This document shows, one piece after another, positions 1 through 12,359 of a DNA stretch of 64,000 nt. The stretch is from Ophiura sarsii. Taxonomy: Eukaryota; Echinodermata; Ophiuroidea; Amphilepidida; Ophiuridae. Both the position numbers and the translations under genes were made by a program. The notes below the pieces were generated by a model. It searched no databases. It saw only the letters and a program-made list of their open reading frames with translations, and was not told the origin of the DNA. Position 1 is the stretch's first letter; every line of letters begins with the position of its first letter. The stretch lies in assembly GCA_035610835.1 (NCBI GenBank), contig CM069449.1, positions 58,069,782 through 58,133,781 on the forward strand, read 5' to 3'.

Positions 1-830
1 CCCAATGTACTGAGTGAGTGATACTCATTTGTAATTGAACTCCACACAAGTAAGTAGCTTTTATACATTGATCATAAAGCTGCTACTGGACTTCATAACA
101 ATCAATAAAGCGTTTACAAAAATAACATACATAACATAGGCCTAGCCTACATTTAAAAAAAAACAATATTATATATATTGTAATGTAAATGGCAATGCAT
201 TCCCTCAGTCATACTGTCATTTAATATCATGATTATAATTAATATCATATCAATATGTCCCTATAATAATATGATCATCCCGGCCTAAATGTTTTATTTT
301 TATTCTGCCAATAAAAAATATGAATATTTTAAGATGTTCAATCATAGTTCATGGAGTTACTTATAATGGTCTGATATGTCCATGGTTCAATCTGAGACAT
401 GTATATTAGTCTCAGGTTTAATCAAGGTACTTCTGAAAGATAGTGTTTTTATAATATTAAAATAGTAGCTCAATGGCCAATGGGTCATAAAGTGCATGCA
501 CCAACACCATACGACATACGTACAGTAATCATCATAGACTCACGTACACAGCACATACGGACCGGGCCGATCAGTTTTCCAAACTGGTATGTCACTGATA
601 ATTGTCACTTAAAACTACTTTAACATTTAAAATCTTCAGGTTATCCCAATGCAACCCTGCGTAATATATAAGATTACACAGTGATAAACACAATCGGGTC
701 CAGTTTTCTCTTACAAATCTATGAAAAATCCTGATGTTTCAGTACCTGCTGGAGTCCAAATCTCGGCTAAGTTGCCAGATGATTATTCCATTGTGACACT
801 TGCCACATAAATAAGAAATCCCTAAAAATC
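1..830. other. No gene seen
   Basis: AT-rich unique-looking DNA without a convincing exon, RNA gene or repeat. Confidence 0.6.
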
Positions 831-941
831 TTGTCATTGGTTATAAAAGATTCTGCAATATTCTGTGTACGCTCTAGAAGTGGTGGTGTGATTTGTGACC
901 GGGATTGGGAGCAAAAAATGGGGAGTTGGTGGGGTGGGGGT

Positions 942-969
942 GGGGGGGGGGGGGGGGGGGGGGGGGGGG
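942..969. repeat. Poly(G) tract (28 nt)
   Basis: Uninterrupted G run preceded by GGGGTGGGGG. The apparent frames through it are homopolymer artefacts. Confidence 0.9.
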
Positions 970-1043
970 AAGAAAAAAATGCGCCGGAGCGCGCGAAAAC
1001 ATTGGCTTATTATTGTAAAGATTGCCTGTAAATAGCATTGCTC

Positions 1044-1705
1044 TAAGGGAGTGTTCAGAAATACTTTGGTTGGGGGGGGGGGGGGAGGTTGGCCAAAACG
1101 GGGGGGGGGGGGTCTAAAAAGTTTCAAGTTGAAAAAAAGGGGGGGGGGACCAAAAAGTGTTGGGTACTCAAGAGGGGGGGGGGGGGGCGGTCAAAAAAGT
1201 TTGGCCACTAAGATCGTTCCAAAAGTAGGTGGAAAGGTCGAAAAAAATTGCGCGTTTCGCTCAGATTCATTGACTCACAAAAGTCTTGTCAGTTCATTCT
1301 CATTTCTCGCCCTCCCCCCAATATGAATAACCTAGCTACGCCCCTGTTGGCCAATTCAATAGATTTAAACAAAACTTAAATCCACGTTTCTTTTATGTGT
1401 AGGCAGACATTGAAAATAGAACAGTATACAATTGGTTTGATCAGTCTGTGATATTTTTATTATCAATCAACACCAGATAAATCAAATATGAACTCTTTGT
1501 AACACGAATATAAAACTAAAATGTGTCTAGGGAAAATGAATCTGAGGGGGGGGGGGGTAAAAAAGTGTTTCACCTTGTAAAGGGGGGTCAAAAAAGTGTT
1601 TACTATTTGTAAAGGGGGGTCAAATAAGTTCAGACACACAAAAATGCAAGTTGGCCAACCCCACCCCCCCCCCCCCCCACCAAAGTATTTCTGAACACTC
1701 CCTAA
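1044..1705. mobile_element. TIR element with poly(G)-rich interior
   Basis: Left end TAAGGGAGTGTTCAGAAATA and right end TATTTCTGAACACTCCCTAA are inverted repeats about 620 bp apart; the poly(G) following the left arm is mirrored by poly(C) before the right arm. An embedded CCTAGCTACGCCCCTG at 1331-1346 is the end of a second repeat. Confidence 0.65.
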
Positions 1706-2029
1706 TGTCTAAATTATACATTTCAGACTAATTTTATTTTGAACTTAGTAATTTTGACATTAAAAGGCAACATTGTTCGACAAAATGGGGTGGGGCTTGA
1801 GCTGACAGGGGGTGGGGAGGGAGGTCGTGATATGGATATGGGTCTACTCTAGATGATAATTGTCCGGGAAGTTCTTTTTAAAAATGTCACTCTTGGCGAT
1901 AGGCCCTATATCGTTATAGCTGGAGAAGGATGAAGACATTTAGGACCCATACTAACTTGTTATGTAATAAATGTAATGTACGAAGCCCGGGAAGGGACAT
2001 GGAAAAATATAATTTTATTATAGGCCTAA

Positions 2030-2450
2030 TTCCTTCCCTCTAATCTAATCAAATAACCATGATTCGTTCCATCAAATTACTGATTCGATTAAATTACTAG
2101 TCGGCGTCCCTCAAATTCATTTACTAATTCCTTCCCTCGAATTACAGGCTCAACTGACTAATTCGTTCCCTCATTACTAATTCGTTCCCGTAAATTATTC
2201 TACCCTCAAAGTACTAATTCGTTCCGTCAATAATGATTACAATTCGTTCTCTCAAATTACTAATTCGTTCCCTCACTATTACTAATTCCGTTCCCTAAAA
2301 TTACTAATTCATTACCTCAAATTACTAATTCGTTCCCTCAGAATTTACAATTCGTTTTCTCAAATTCGTTCCTTCAAATTACAAATTCGTTCCCTTAAAT
2401 TACAAATTCGTTCCCTCAAACTACAAATTCGTTCCCTCAAATTACAATTT
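2030..2450. repeat. Degenerate minisatellite, about 20-bp unit
   Basis: About 17 imperfect copies of a unit like AATTCGTTCCCTCAAATTAC with length variants. No gene. Confidence 0.85.
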
Positions 2451-2459
2451 GAACGTATA

Positions 2460-3730
2460 AACTATATCAATTCCACTAGTTTGCCAAATGAAATGTTTGC
2501 TGGTAACCGACACTATCTAGGAAAATGTAGAAGGTTCACAGTCCATTACATAGCAGTAAAGTACGAGATTGTATGTTTATCGAGTATGTCTCCCTCTTAA
2601 GACATGAAATTGCCAATTATGAATACCATCTATTGGGTTAATATTGAAGCTCATGTAAATATTAAATCCAAATACGAAATGTTTAATCGTCAAAATAACA
2701 CACTAAGTTCCAATAAACCATATTTTCCTTCGATTCTGAGTATACTCGTTGCATTGTTGATCATATATTTTGATTGATAACAGTAAATGCAATCAAATAA
2801 TGATAAAAGGCATTTCAAAGCCAGCTAAATTTATCTGTTAGGTTTTTTAATTATTATGCTAAATAATGAAAATGTATTACGTGGAAAATGGAACACGTGC
2901 AGCCCTTTTATTTAGGGACACCCGGTCGTAAGGTAGCCCTCCTCGTAGGGCCACTATCACTATCCAGGGAAATACTATACTAAGATAGAATATAGAAACA
3001 CTGAGTCAGCCATCCTAGCCGAGTCAAAAGATACTCCACGAGTTCGGTTCTCGGGCTTGTCGGTTCTCGGATGGGGAGCATTTTTTCTAGTATTAGTATA
3101 GATAGAGTAGTCCTAAAGGTAGGACTAGTCGTAAGGCTTTTGGTATCCCATTTTGGTCTCCTGATGGCGACGTCTAGTAACAATCACTAAAGACTAGTTC
3201 CACAAATTCAATCAATGTGGCAACTGTTATTTGGCTTTCCATTGCTTGACTTTTCTCGCGTTTATCCGTTCCCCATCCGTCCGTATTGCTCAGCTGCACT
3301 GAACAACATTCATTTGTGTAAATGTACGTTAACGTTATATAGAAAAAACGTAGGTGGCACCATATGAACAGCTGACGTCTTAAAAAATATTTTGATCGTA
3401 TCGTCGTGCTGGATATCCTTTGAAAATAAAATTTAGGTACATTAATCCTGATTATAAAAGCGTAAAAAAGCTGGGCGTAAAAATGATAATTTCCTTCTTT
3501 TTTTCCTTCCCTTTTCTTCTTTATTTTCGAAGCGCATAATATTCGGTAAATTTCCGGCCCCCGATACGCAACATGTAGGCTACTTCCGATTGTAGGCTCT
3601 ACGGTATGATGAAATCCGACTAGGTATTCGGATATCCAGGCAATCCACAATGCTTTGCAAGTCAGCCTCGTTGTACGCGGGAAATTTGAATCAAGATCAA
3701 TGACAGACGAAGACGGACTTAAAATACAAA
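2460..3730. other. No supported gene
   Basis: Holds a 158-codon minus-strand frame (3174-3650) of low-complexity, AT-driven composition with no family resemblance and no flanking splice pattern I trust. Confidence 0.5.
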
Positions 3731-3732
3731 AG

Positions 3733-3873
3733 GACAGTGGCGTAACTAGACTTTTTCATTTGGGGGGAAAGAAGGGGCAGTGACTTGAAATGGGGGCTCC
3801 TAAGACAATCCAAGTGCCGCGTTGCGCGGACAGGGGTGTCTGAGGGGGATGTGTCCCAGTGGCGTAGCCAGGT
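3733..3873. repeat. Two repeat ends with CAGTGGCGTA motif
   Basis: CAGTGGCGTAACTAG near 3735 and CAGTGGCGTAGCCAGG near 3858 in the same orientation, each followed by G-rich sequence. This motif is a common transposon terminus in invertebrates. No opposite end was found nearby. Confidence 0.45.
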
Positions 3874-4309
3874 TATTCATATGGGGGTGGCGAAGAATGT
3901 AAATGAACCGACAATATTGTTTGAGTCAAGATATGCGCGCGTAAGCGCGCGAACATTTTCGACTTTACAGCTATTTTTTGCACGATTGAGCTACATTTTG
4001 GCTCTAATCAAGCTTACCAAAGAATATTTCATTTTGGGAAGACGAAAATTTTTCATATGTGTAGCCTACTTTTGACCATCATAATTCCATGATTCCTTTT
4101 GTCAAATGAACCGACAGTGCCAATCTCAACCGACACGACGTCATTATTGGGGGGGGGGGGGGGGGGGATTTGGTGTGTACTATTTTTGTAAATTTCATTT
4201 ACAGCTTTACTTGATTTCATTTGGGGGGGGGGGGGGGAGCGGGGGGGGGGGCAAGGGTTCCAAGTTGCACTCTTTTAATCATATTTTCTCTCATTTATCT
4301 CTGTCGAGA

Positions 4310-5270
4310 AGTTAAAATACATGGTTGTAAAGTAGAAGATTTCTGCTTTCAATCATATGTAAATTTTATATATAACAGAGAATAATTTCACCTATTTTCT
4401 CATGTGAGACAAAATTGGTTCAAGATATTTCATGTTCATCATTGATTCTGCACAATGACTCAACTCTGATTGGTTTATTCTTCATCTCTAAAACCTCTGA
4501 CCTTCCTTTCGACCAATCATTATGACTTTTACAGACATGAGAATAGAGTCTCTGTTCTATAATCAGAACTTAAACTAAGTTTATCGGCAATCGGGTCGCA
4601 AAGTTACAACATTTAGGGATCGTGTTGGAAGTGTGTATTTGCCGAAAATATCATTGATGCACTGTAAAACGAACCAAACTAGCACTATTCACTTTGAGAT
4701 CCTCCTAGTTACGGTAGATTTTTTTAAAAATACAAATAATATACTAACAAAAAGCATAACAATATCAGCTTCATTTTACAACAACAACGAACATTATAGG
4801 ATATTTGATCGCATGAGCTATGATTTTTAGACCTCGAAATCTGATGAGTTTAGGGGCAAAAACTGTGAAAGGCAGCGCACGGTTGATTTTTCTCTTAAAG
4901 GTATATTATGTGATCTCCTGGGAACGCCCTCAACATCGAGAAAAAAATAGAAAGCAGATTTTCTTGCAGATTTACATTTCTGATCAAAAATCGTACATAC
5001 ATTCCAAGTTACAGGGCGATACGATTCTTAATTACTTCAAAATCACTAAAAAGTGTAGGCCTAAGTGTAGCAAAGTAAAATGTGATATCTAGAATTTTTC
5101 GATGGGTATCCACCAATACGAATTGGCAAATTTAGACACATCGTGACTAGCGTCATCTGGGAGATCTGGCCTATACTAATCAAAATGAGAAAGTGCGCCA
5201 TCATTAGGTCAGTCCGGAGCCAGCTGGCAAATAGCTTGGGAGATCAGGGAGATGGTTGCCCGATGGTTGA
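4310..5270. other. No gene seen
   Basis: AT-rich; only short chance frames. Confidence 0.55.
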
Positions 5271-6189
5271 GAAAAAATTACACAACTTGTTTAAAATGTT
5301 GCACAACCTTGTGTATTTTTTTAAACAATAGTTGCTAGGTTCATATATTAAACAATGTTGTGTAATTTTCTTACACATCCGATTTAGCTAGATAGGCCTT
5401 ACAGTGTATGCCCCCATACCCCCCGGATGGGACAAATAGAGGAACAAAACTATAGAGGGGTTTGGATATATCCGGATAGCTTCAAGTGTTAATCGGAGAT
5501 CCGAACTTTCTTTCCTCCCGAAGCGTTGGAAATCCAGACTTTTCCCTCACGCCGAGCATTGGAAAGTTCCCTTCGAAGCGATTTCCATAGAATCTGCATC
5601 CTAAATGTACATGTATTTACAGCCCTAGACAAGGGCGGCGGAACCGGGGGGGCCAGGGGGGCACGTGCCCCCCCATCCGTGAAAGTGGTGGGACACCATG
5701 TGCACTGTGCCCCCCTAGAATTTTGTGGCTGAACTCCTTTAATCGAGCTCCACAACATTTGTTACCCCAAAATAATTGAGAAGATTGACTTTTAGTGTCA
5801 AAAATACATGAAATTCTCTTAAACTGCAGGCAATTTTGCATTAAAACCCAAAAAAATTCGCGCGCTTCGCGCGCATTTGTCAAACAAACGTTTCCTTGCC
5901 AATTTTTTCCCCACGAAACACCCTTTGGCCCCATTTATTTTTATGCTGGTGGTGCTGCCACTGATTGACAGTATTAATGTCCTTCTTAGGTTGTAGCTGA
6001 GACGACTTCGTTTCAGTCCATAGTAGTTTTTTCCATCCAAAAGTATGAGAGTCGCATTTTCAACAAGAATCACTTAGCATGGTTGTAGTGATAGTCTTGT
6101 GAACATGACTTCAAAGCGCATCTAAGTTATTGAGAAGATTGTTAACGGTAGCCTATATTTTCGCAAATAATACATTCGGTGTTGAAATT

Positions 6190-6780
6190 AAAATTGAGTT
6201 GCGCATCGCTCCTAAAGTACAAATGTTTATTATTAATTAATTAATGTTAGTGATAAACATTTTATGCCATTTTCCGTTTCAAAATGGACCGCAAATGGCC
6301 TCATAATGCATCTAAAATTCCAAATTTAGCTCCACGGAACCCACGCTGTAAGAAGCTCCGCTCCGCTTTCCAGGATCATAATCATTATACAAATGTTCAA
6401 TTACTTCATTATTCATTATTGAAAAAATTCAGCAATTAAATTGCCATTTTTCTTACAAAATAGACAAGAAATAGCCTTGATGCAGCGGAAATTCAAAACT
6501 TTCCGGGGCCCGGTAATCATAATATGTTCATTTTCATTAATACTACTGATCACTTTTTGGAAATCTTGTCATTGGGTTGCGGATTTTTTTTAATTTTAAA
6601 TTATTGCTGTATAAAGTACAATTTCGTGGGCCTTTACAATGTCATGAATGTGTTAATTATATCAAAATACGCCATGAAATGGCCCCTGAGCGCATATCAA
6701 AACCCAAAATTTCCCGGGGCCCTTAAGCGGGCCCCGGTCCCCACGCCACAAGGCGCTCCACTCGCTCCGCTCGTTTCGCT
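6190..6780. repeat. Degenerate tandem repeat, about 220-bp unit, three copies
   Basis: Three units share the order: short AT stretch, AAAATGGACC or AAATAGAC-like block, ATGGCC or ATAGCC, then ATTCCAAATT-like block followed by a GC-rich block (CCCGGGGCCC or CGGGGCCCGG). Divergent copies. Confidence 0.5.
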
Positions 6781-7051
6781 TGCATGATCGTATTTTTCGT
6801 GCCCCCCCATTTTCAAATACGCTCCGCCGCGCCTGGCCCTAGACTAAGAGGGGTTCGGAAATTCAGATTTATTTTAGATCAATTTAAACCGGAAATCGAG
6901 ATTTTTTTGAAAGTTGCTCTTGGAAAACCGGTTATTTTCCGAATTGAAAAAGTACCAGGCTCTATTAATATAGGGGTGTGCACCTATTTTCTGGAATAGT
7001 CCATTTCTGATTTCATTCTCGAATAAGGCAGCCTGAACACTTTCCACGAGG

Positions 7052-7494
7052 CTATACACTGTTAAAACACTGTTTACAAATTTGTTGTTTAAAACAATTT
7101 TGCCAACATTGTTTAAATTTTAAACAACATTGGTTAAAATTTATCCAATAGTTGTTTAAAATTTAACCAACATTGTGCAAAAATATTTTAAACAACTGTT
7201 GTGCGATTCACCGGTTAACTAACAGTTGTTTAAAAGAACACGTTTTAAACAACGTTGATTAATTTCTAAACAAGTCGTTTAAAATATGTTCTTTTAAACA
7301 ACTGTTAGTTAACCGGTGAATCGCACAACAGTTTTTAAAAATATTTCTGCACAATGTTGGTTGATTGTTAAACAATTATTGGTAAAATTTATGAAAATCA
7401 AAGTGTATTTAACCAATGTTGTGTACAATATAAACAATGTTGGGTGAATTGTTTTAAACAACAAAGTTTTAAACAGTGTTTTAACAGTGTATAG
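7052..7494. mobile_element. Foldback MITE built from GTTGTTTAAA motifs
   Basis: Ends CTATACACTGTTAAAACAC and GTGTTTTAACAGTGTATAG are perfect inverted repeats. Inner arms include CACCGGTTAACTAACAG and its mirror CTGTTAGTTAACCGGTG. The body is packed with TTGTTTAAA and TTTAAACAA. A diverged fragment lies at about 5275-5412. TA at both edges suggests Tc1/mariner-type mobilisation (inferred). Confidence 0.75.
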
Positions 7495-7499
7495 TTCTA

Positions 7500-8990
7500 C
7501 CATATAGGACTATACAAAACAGATTTTTCAGAAACCTTTCCAAATGTCAAAGTCTATATCAAGGATTACTGTTTGTACTTATTTTAATTCTAATGCATTC
7601 TGATGGTGATTCCAAATAATGGTGATGAAATTTAATAATTTTGACATTTTTGAAACATTTTGTGATATTTTGGAACTGTCGTCTCCAGTGTAAAGCGTTA
7701 CAGGTTTACAGATTTATTTATTTCGCATATACAATATCAATACAAAGTCAGAACAAAACATATACAAAACAATAGCATATGCAAGGCGTCGTTTAAAAAA
7801 AACTCACGAAGAGCTTACACGCTTAAACATATTTTACTGTCAAATCGTTATTTCAGGTCATTGACATTGACTCAATAAGTGTGTTAGTTCCGTTTGCCTA
7901 ACTTTTCTATCATTGGTATTTTTTCAAAGTTAAGCTGCATATTTCGTCCCTCTGACATGTTTACATTTGCTATCAACACAGGGGGTGAGATAAACCGTGC
8001 ATTTGGGTTTAGTAAATTTGTTGTTTTACTTGTAGAACGTAACGAGTTCTACACGGACATAATATACTTCAATGCCTTGACTCTGATTTAACCCAAGCCC
8101 TTGCAAGACGCTAAAAATGCGCTTCCACGGCTCAAATCATATGTTTGGCCCTGCTTATTTTCTTTTACTAGCTAAAATATTGTAGTGTTCAATTCGAGTC
8201 TATATAGCAAGCGTAGCGTCTCACGGCCCGCTTGGAAGACCTTTTGGAACAGACATTATACGGTATGAAAGATAAACAGTAAACATTTTGTAAATGCTTT
8301 AAACCTGTAGCTGTAAATGCACTTTTGTCAATTGTAAATGCACTTTTGTCAATTCCTTCCCCCTTTCCTCTTTCCCCCTTTTTCCTTTCTCTTGCCCTCT
8401 CTTCCCCTCAGCACAGCACCCGTAAAAGGGCAGTGACTTTGCCTAACTTTATAGTGGTGGCAAATTGTCCACAAGTACCGTGCTAGATTATAACCATGAT
8501 AACGAACAACGTCATTTTCAAGTTGATCCTATTTTCTTGGAATTGAAATGAACCGAAAACAGAACCAATCCACCGGAACAAGGAACAAAGAGGTACGGTT
8601 TGTATTGTATGCACGGACAGTGCAACAGGTCATTTCTATAGCAATAACACTTCGACTTTGCTTGTTTTAGACGTGAATTGTCTCTTTCACCTAACTTTTT
8701 GTCCTAATGAACCAGGAAAATATTTACAAAAACAACTTGCTGTATTTGTATATGATTCTATAGATAAACATTTACGTGGTCATATTTTAAAACCAGAGAC
8801 TTAAAACGATATAGCTATATACAATGATAACAGTGTTTTTTTCTTCCTTCGTTGAACAAATAAATACTATTAATTTCTCACGATTCCCAAACGTTGTCAT
8901 AATATTGCGTTTCATTGGTAAAACTCCTCGTAAAATATTTGCATGTTATAGTTGTACGCTCTTAGTCTTAGAAAACTTAAAAAAGGTTCT
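7500..8990. other. No gene seen
   Basis: Includes an AT-rich block (7702-7790) that could be a decayed retroelement tail and a C/T-rich tract at 8355-8410. Confidence 0.5.
8319..8353. repeat. Short direct repeat, two units
   Basis: TGTAAATGCACTTTTGTCAAT occurs twice head to tail, with the first copy opening at about 8312, then a C/T-rich tract to about 8410. Confidence 0.7.
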
Positions 8991-8994
8991 GTAT

Positions 8995-9587
8995 TATAGG
9001 GGAGAGTGGGGAGTGTTCGCCCTATTTTCATTTGAAGAGTTCTAGAGACACCAATTTTAAAGATTGAATGGACCTATTGATATTATGCGAAAGATTGATA
9101 TCTTGGCTACATACGACCATGATCTCAGAACTATAGGCCTTAATGTAAAAGCAGGAGTAAAATAATGATAAAGATAGGTGTCTCAAAAAGGCGAACTTGC
9201 CGGACGCCGCGGTAGGTTCGCCCATAGGTTGGGGCAAGTTCGCCCTAGGCTCAGAATTAGGCTACACAAAGTATAATATCCAATACATATCGATTCGTTA
9301 TTCTTCGTTATTTTATTCCAAAATAACATTTAGGGGTCCAAAATATAGGGATGGGTGCACTTTTGAGGAACATACTCGTTCAGAATTTGAAAAATAATAA
9401 TAAAAAATACCACATTTTGAAATATTCTCCTCTAATATTAGTGTTAACTCAATTTCTAATGAACAGTTTTTATAACTACAATCATCCTGTAAGAGGAAAA
9501 TTTCGAAATTATGCAAAATCATAACTATATAAATCCCCATTGGCGAACCTGCCCCACCATCATAGGGCGTATGTGCCCCACACTATA
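8995..9587. mobile_element. TIR element, TATAGGGG ends
   Basis: Left end TATAGGGGAGAGTGGGGAG, right end GCCCCACACTATA. Inside, GTTCGCCC, GGCGAACTTGCC and GGCGAACCTGCCCC recur in both orientations. No coding frame. Confidence 0.6.
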
Positions 9588-10795
9588 GCGCAATAAGTGC
9601 ATACCTATACCACGGATGTCCCACAAACATGATGGATTGATTGTTAACTGCATCAAATCCATAATGAATCCCATACCTACCTAATGATAATTTACATTAA
9701 AACCTTCTCTACGAATATCTTTGGAAACAAATCAATATGAAAAATGGAAGAAAATTTACTTTCTTTGTGAGGCAAAACTGGTTTTTGGATGACACTGGGA
9801 GTCCATTGTGTTAGCTTTTTTTGGTATTCTAGGCTTAGAAAATGAATGGAAAGTTTTTAAAAGTTTGTTTAAATGAATTTAGGATACTTCTAAGACATTA
9901 TTATTTAAAAGGAAAACATTTCTAACAATATTATTTCAGTGATTTCAGATTTTCGCATTGAATTAATTTAGAGTCAAATTAGTACGAAGGCAACTTCGAA
10001 TTGACCCCAAATTATCTAGGTTGAGGGCGATAAACCAGGGATAAACATTTATTATTATTTTGCGATATTTTGCGAAAACGATCGTGATTATCACGTGATA
10101 CGTATCGTTGAAAAATAATTTACACTGTTTTAACGAAATGCACAATGGGATTGTGTTACCAGCCTAAAAGCATAGAGGTCGCAAATTTGCTTACAATTGT
10201 ATATTAGCCTAGCTATAACAAGCTAAAAGTGACATCTCTGAATAAACAAAGTGTGCAAAGGAAAAATTGTTGGGCACACTGGTAAAATTGTTTTACAACA
10301 AGTTTTGCTATCATTATCAAACTGAACTCAAGTTAAATCATTTATTTATCGAGCAATAATATAATTGTTTACGCATTTTAATTGTTTAGATACAAAGTTA
10401 AATAAATCAAGAGTTAAATGATAGATAAATAAAGAAAAAGAAAAATATAAACGCATGGGTGGCCTTTATAATTTATAAAAATTGACATAACAATGATGTT
10501 ACATTAATCCACCATCAAGTTTAAAAAATAGAAAAATAAAAGGAAAACAAGGATTATACGGGAATCGAACCCGTGATTGCCGATTACCAACCATACGGCC
10601 AACATAGATCGACATATCCATTTATTTATAACGAACGGATTTTTATTGTGCCATTTTTGCCAAATTTGTGTGTTTCTCGCACAAAATGTGTTTGTAATGT
10701 TATTATACTCCTTATTTTTGAAAGAACGGTAAAAAACGTTGACATTTTCGTACACAAAAACGACGTCATTTATACGGTCCACAATCATTGGTAGC

Positions 10796-10934
10796 GGTAT
10801 GGTGTAGAAGTCCCAAGTATGCAAATGAGCTCACTGAATACAATGTCATGCTCTACCACACATCTACCCAGTACTCAACAACGGAATAAATCTCATTATC
10901 CTCATTTGCATACTTGGGACTTATACACCATACC
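10796..10934. mobile_element. Small palindromic MITE (about 139 bp)
   Basis: Left arm starts GGTATGGTGTAGAAGTCCC and continues AAGTATGCAAATGAG; the right arm mirrors it (CTCATTTGCATACTTGG, ending CACCATACC). Each arm carries a perfect octamer ATGCAAAT. Confidence 0.65.
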
Positions 10935-11692
10935 CTTACCCAATCATTGCTCGACTGAGCCATACGATGTGTCGTGACGGATGACTTAACGCGTTGCATT
11001 ATTCATGTTACAATCTGTTATACACAGCGAACATGCACCGGGGTCATGGGTCAATGCGCTGCGCAATTCTACATTCCCGGCAGACATTCTGTTCAAAGGC
11101 ACAAAAAGTGGACTTGTTTAAAGCATTTTTTTGCAATTCTGAGGTGTGCAGTTCGATTTTCTTTCTCGAATTGGTTAGAAAACCATCCATTTTAGAACAT
11201 CTGAAATTTAAACTGCACATCTGGGAAAGTATGATGCCGATGGCATATATTTTGCACGTAAATCCAATACAAGAGTTCTGAAAATCGACAGAAATATGAC
11301 GTCATAACCATTGCTTCGGGACAAAATGGCGTGGTACCACCCCCCCCCCCCCCCCCCCCCCACCTACATGCTTATCAAATAATAAATATAGCGCCATCTG
11401 TTTGGCTGATGCATTTCATGCAATATTGAGAGGTTGAGAGGTTTTATATTATGGAATTTGTTCTTTTGGCTTTACATCACACCCCAGAGAATTAGCTTTC
11501 ATTTGCTTCAAAAATGAACAAAATCGGATATTCCTCTGCAAAGTTATGATACATTTTGCGCGTCCAAGTCCGTCACGAAGTCGAAAATTTCGTTTATTAA
11601 CGCATGTATTTAATTCTTATGTATTCTATTGTTTTAAATCCAATTTAGTTAATTTGATACAAAAAATGACGATTAATTACCTTTATTGAGTA

Positions 11693-12049
11693 TTAAAGGT
11701 AGATGTTCCGATTGCTGGCCCGATTTTCAACTTGATGTTTTCTATTTTACATGAAAGGTCATCCTTAAAATTGTCGCATTCCAAAGTTTGAGTTGCATAA
11801 CTCCAACGGTTCTATTTTAGAACCACAAGGTCACAGAATATTTGCTCATTGCGTAGTACACACACTGGTTGGTGGTTAACTACCTTTGGCAGTAATTCAC
11901 CACATTTTAGCCTATAATTTCTAAATGGTGGCCCCTAAGATTTTACAGACATAATGAGAAAAATATGGGGATTCATCGGATATCAAAATATCTTGATGTG
12001 AAAAAAAAAATCATAGCCCCAAAAAAGTGATCGGAACATACACCTTTAA
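11693..12049. mobile_element. TTAA-flanked MITE (357 bp)
   Basis: Both ends are TTAA. Terminal inverted repeats: AGGTAGATGTTCCGAT on the left and ATCGGAACATACACCT on the right. No coding capacity. TTAA targets are typical of piggyBac-type transposition; the assignment is inferred. Confidence 0.65.
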
Positions 12050-12359
12050 TTATTCGTATTTACTAATGATCCGACTTTTAACTGACGATATCTCCGTAAC
12101 TAATTTCGACCATTGTGCGACCGTTCGCGCAGGATATCTGGAAAACTAAAGGGGCTAGGATCTTCCAATTTGGCCAGAATACTGTTAATAAGATAAGCTT
12201 TAAAATGAAGTAGAATGGAGACTCTAACCCTATGATTTCGACACCATAACCAAGCATGCCAAGTGTCCTATACTTTTGGTTGCTAGTAGTGTAGCACCTT
12301 TTTACACTGCGGGTTATCATAGTTATAGGACAAGAGTGTACATTTTGTAAGTCCTGATT

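Noticed and set aside
831..1326. Glycine- and proline-rich frames
   Set aside because: Produced by poly(G)/poly(C) runs.
3174..3650. 158-codon minus-strand open frame
   Set aside because: Composition follows the local AT-rich and A-rich DNA, no domain or motif is recognisable, and there is no supporting exon structure.
10555..10625. Possible tRNA gene on the minus strand (GGGTTCGATTCCCG)
   Set aside because: The B box is good and an A-box-like stretch exists, but the two are too close for a full anticodon arm and the acceptor stem does not pair. At most a degraded tRNA-derived repeat.
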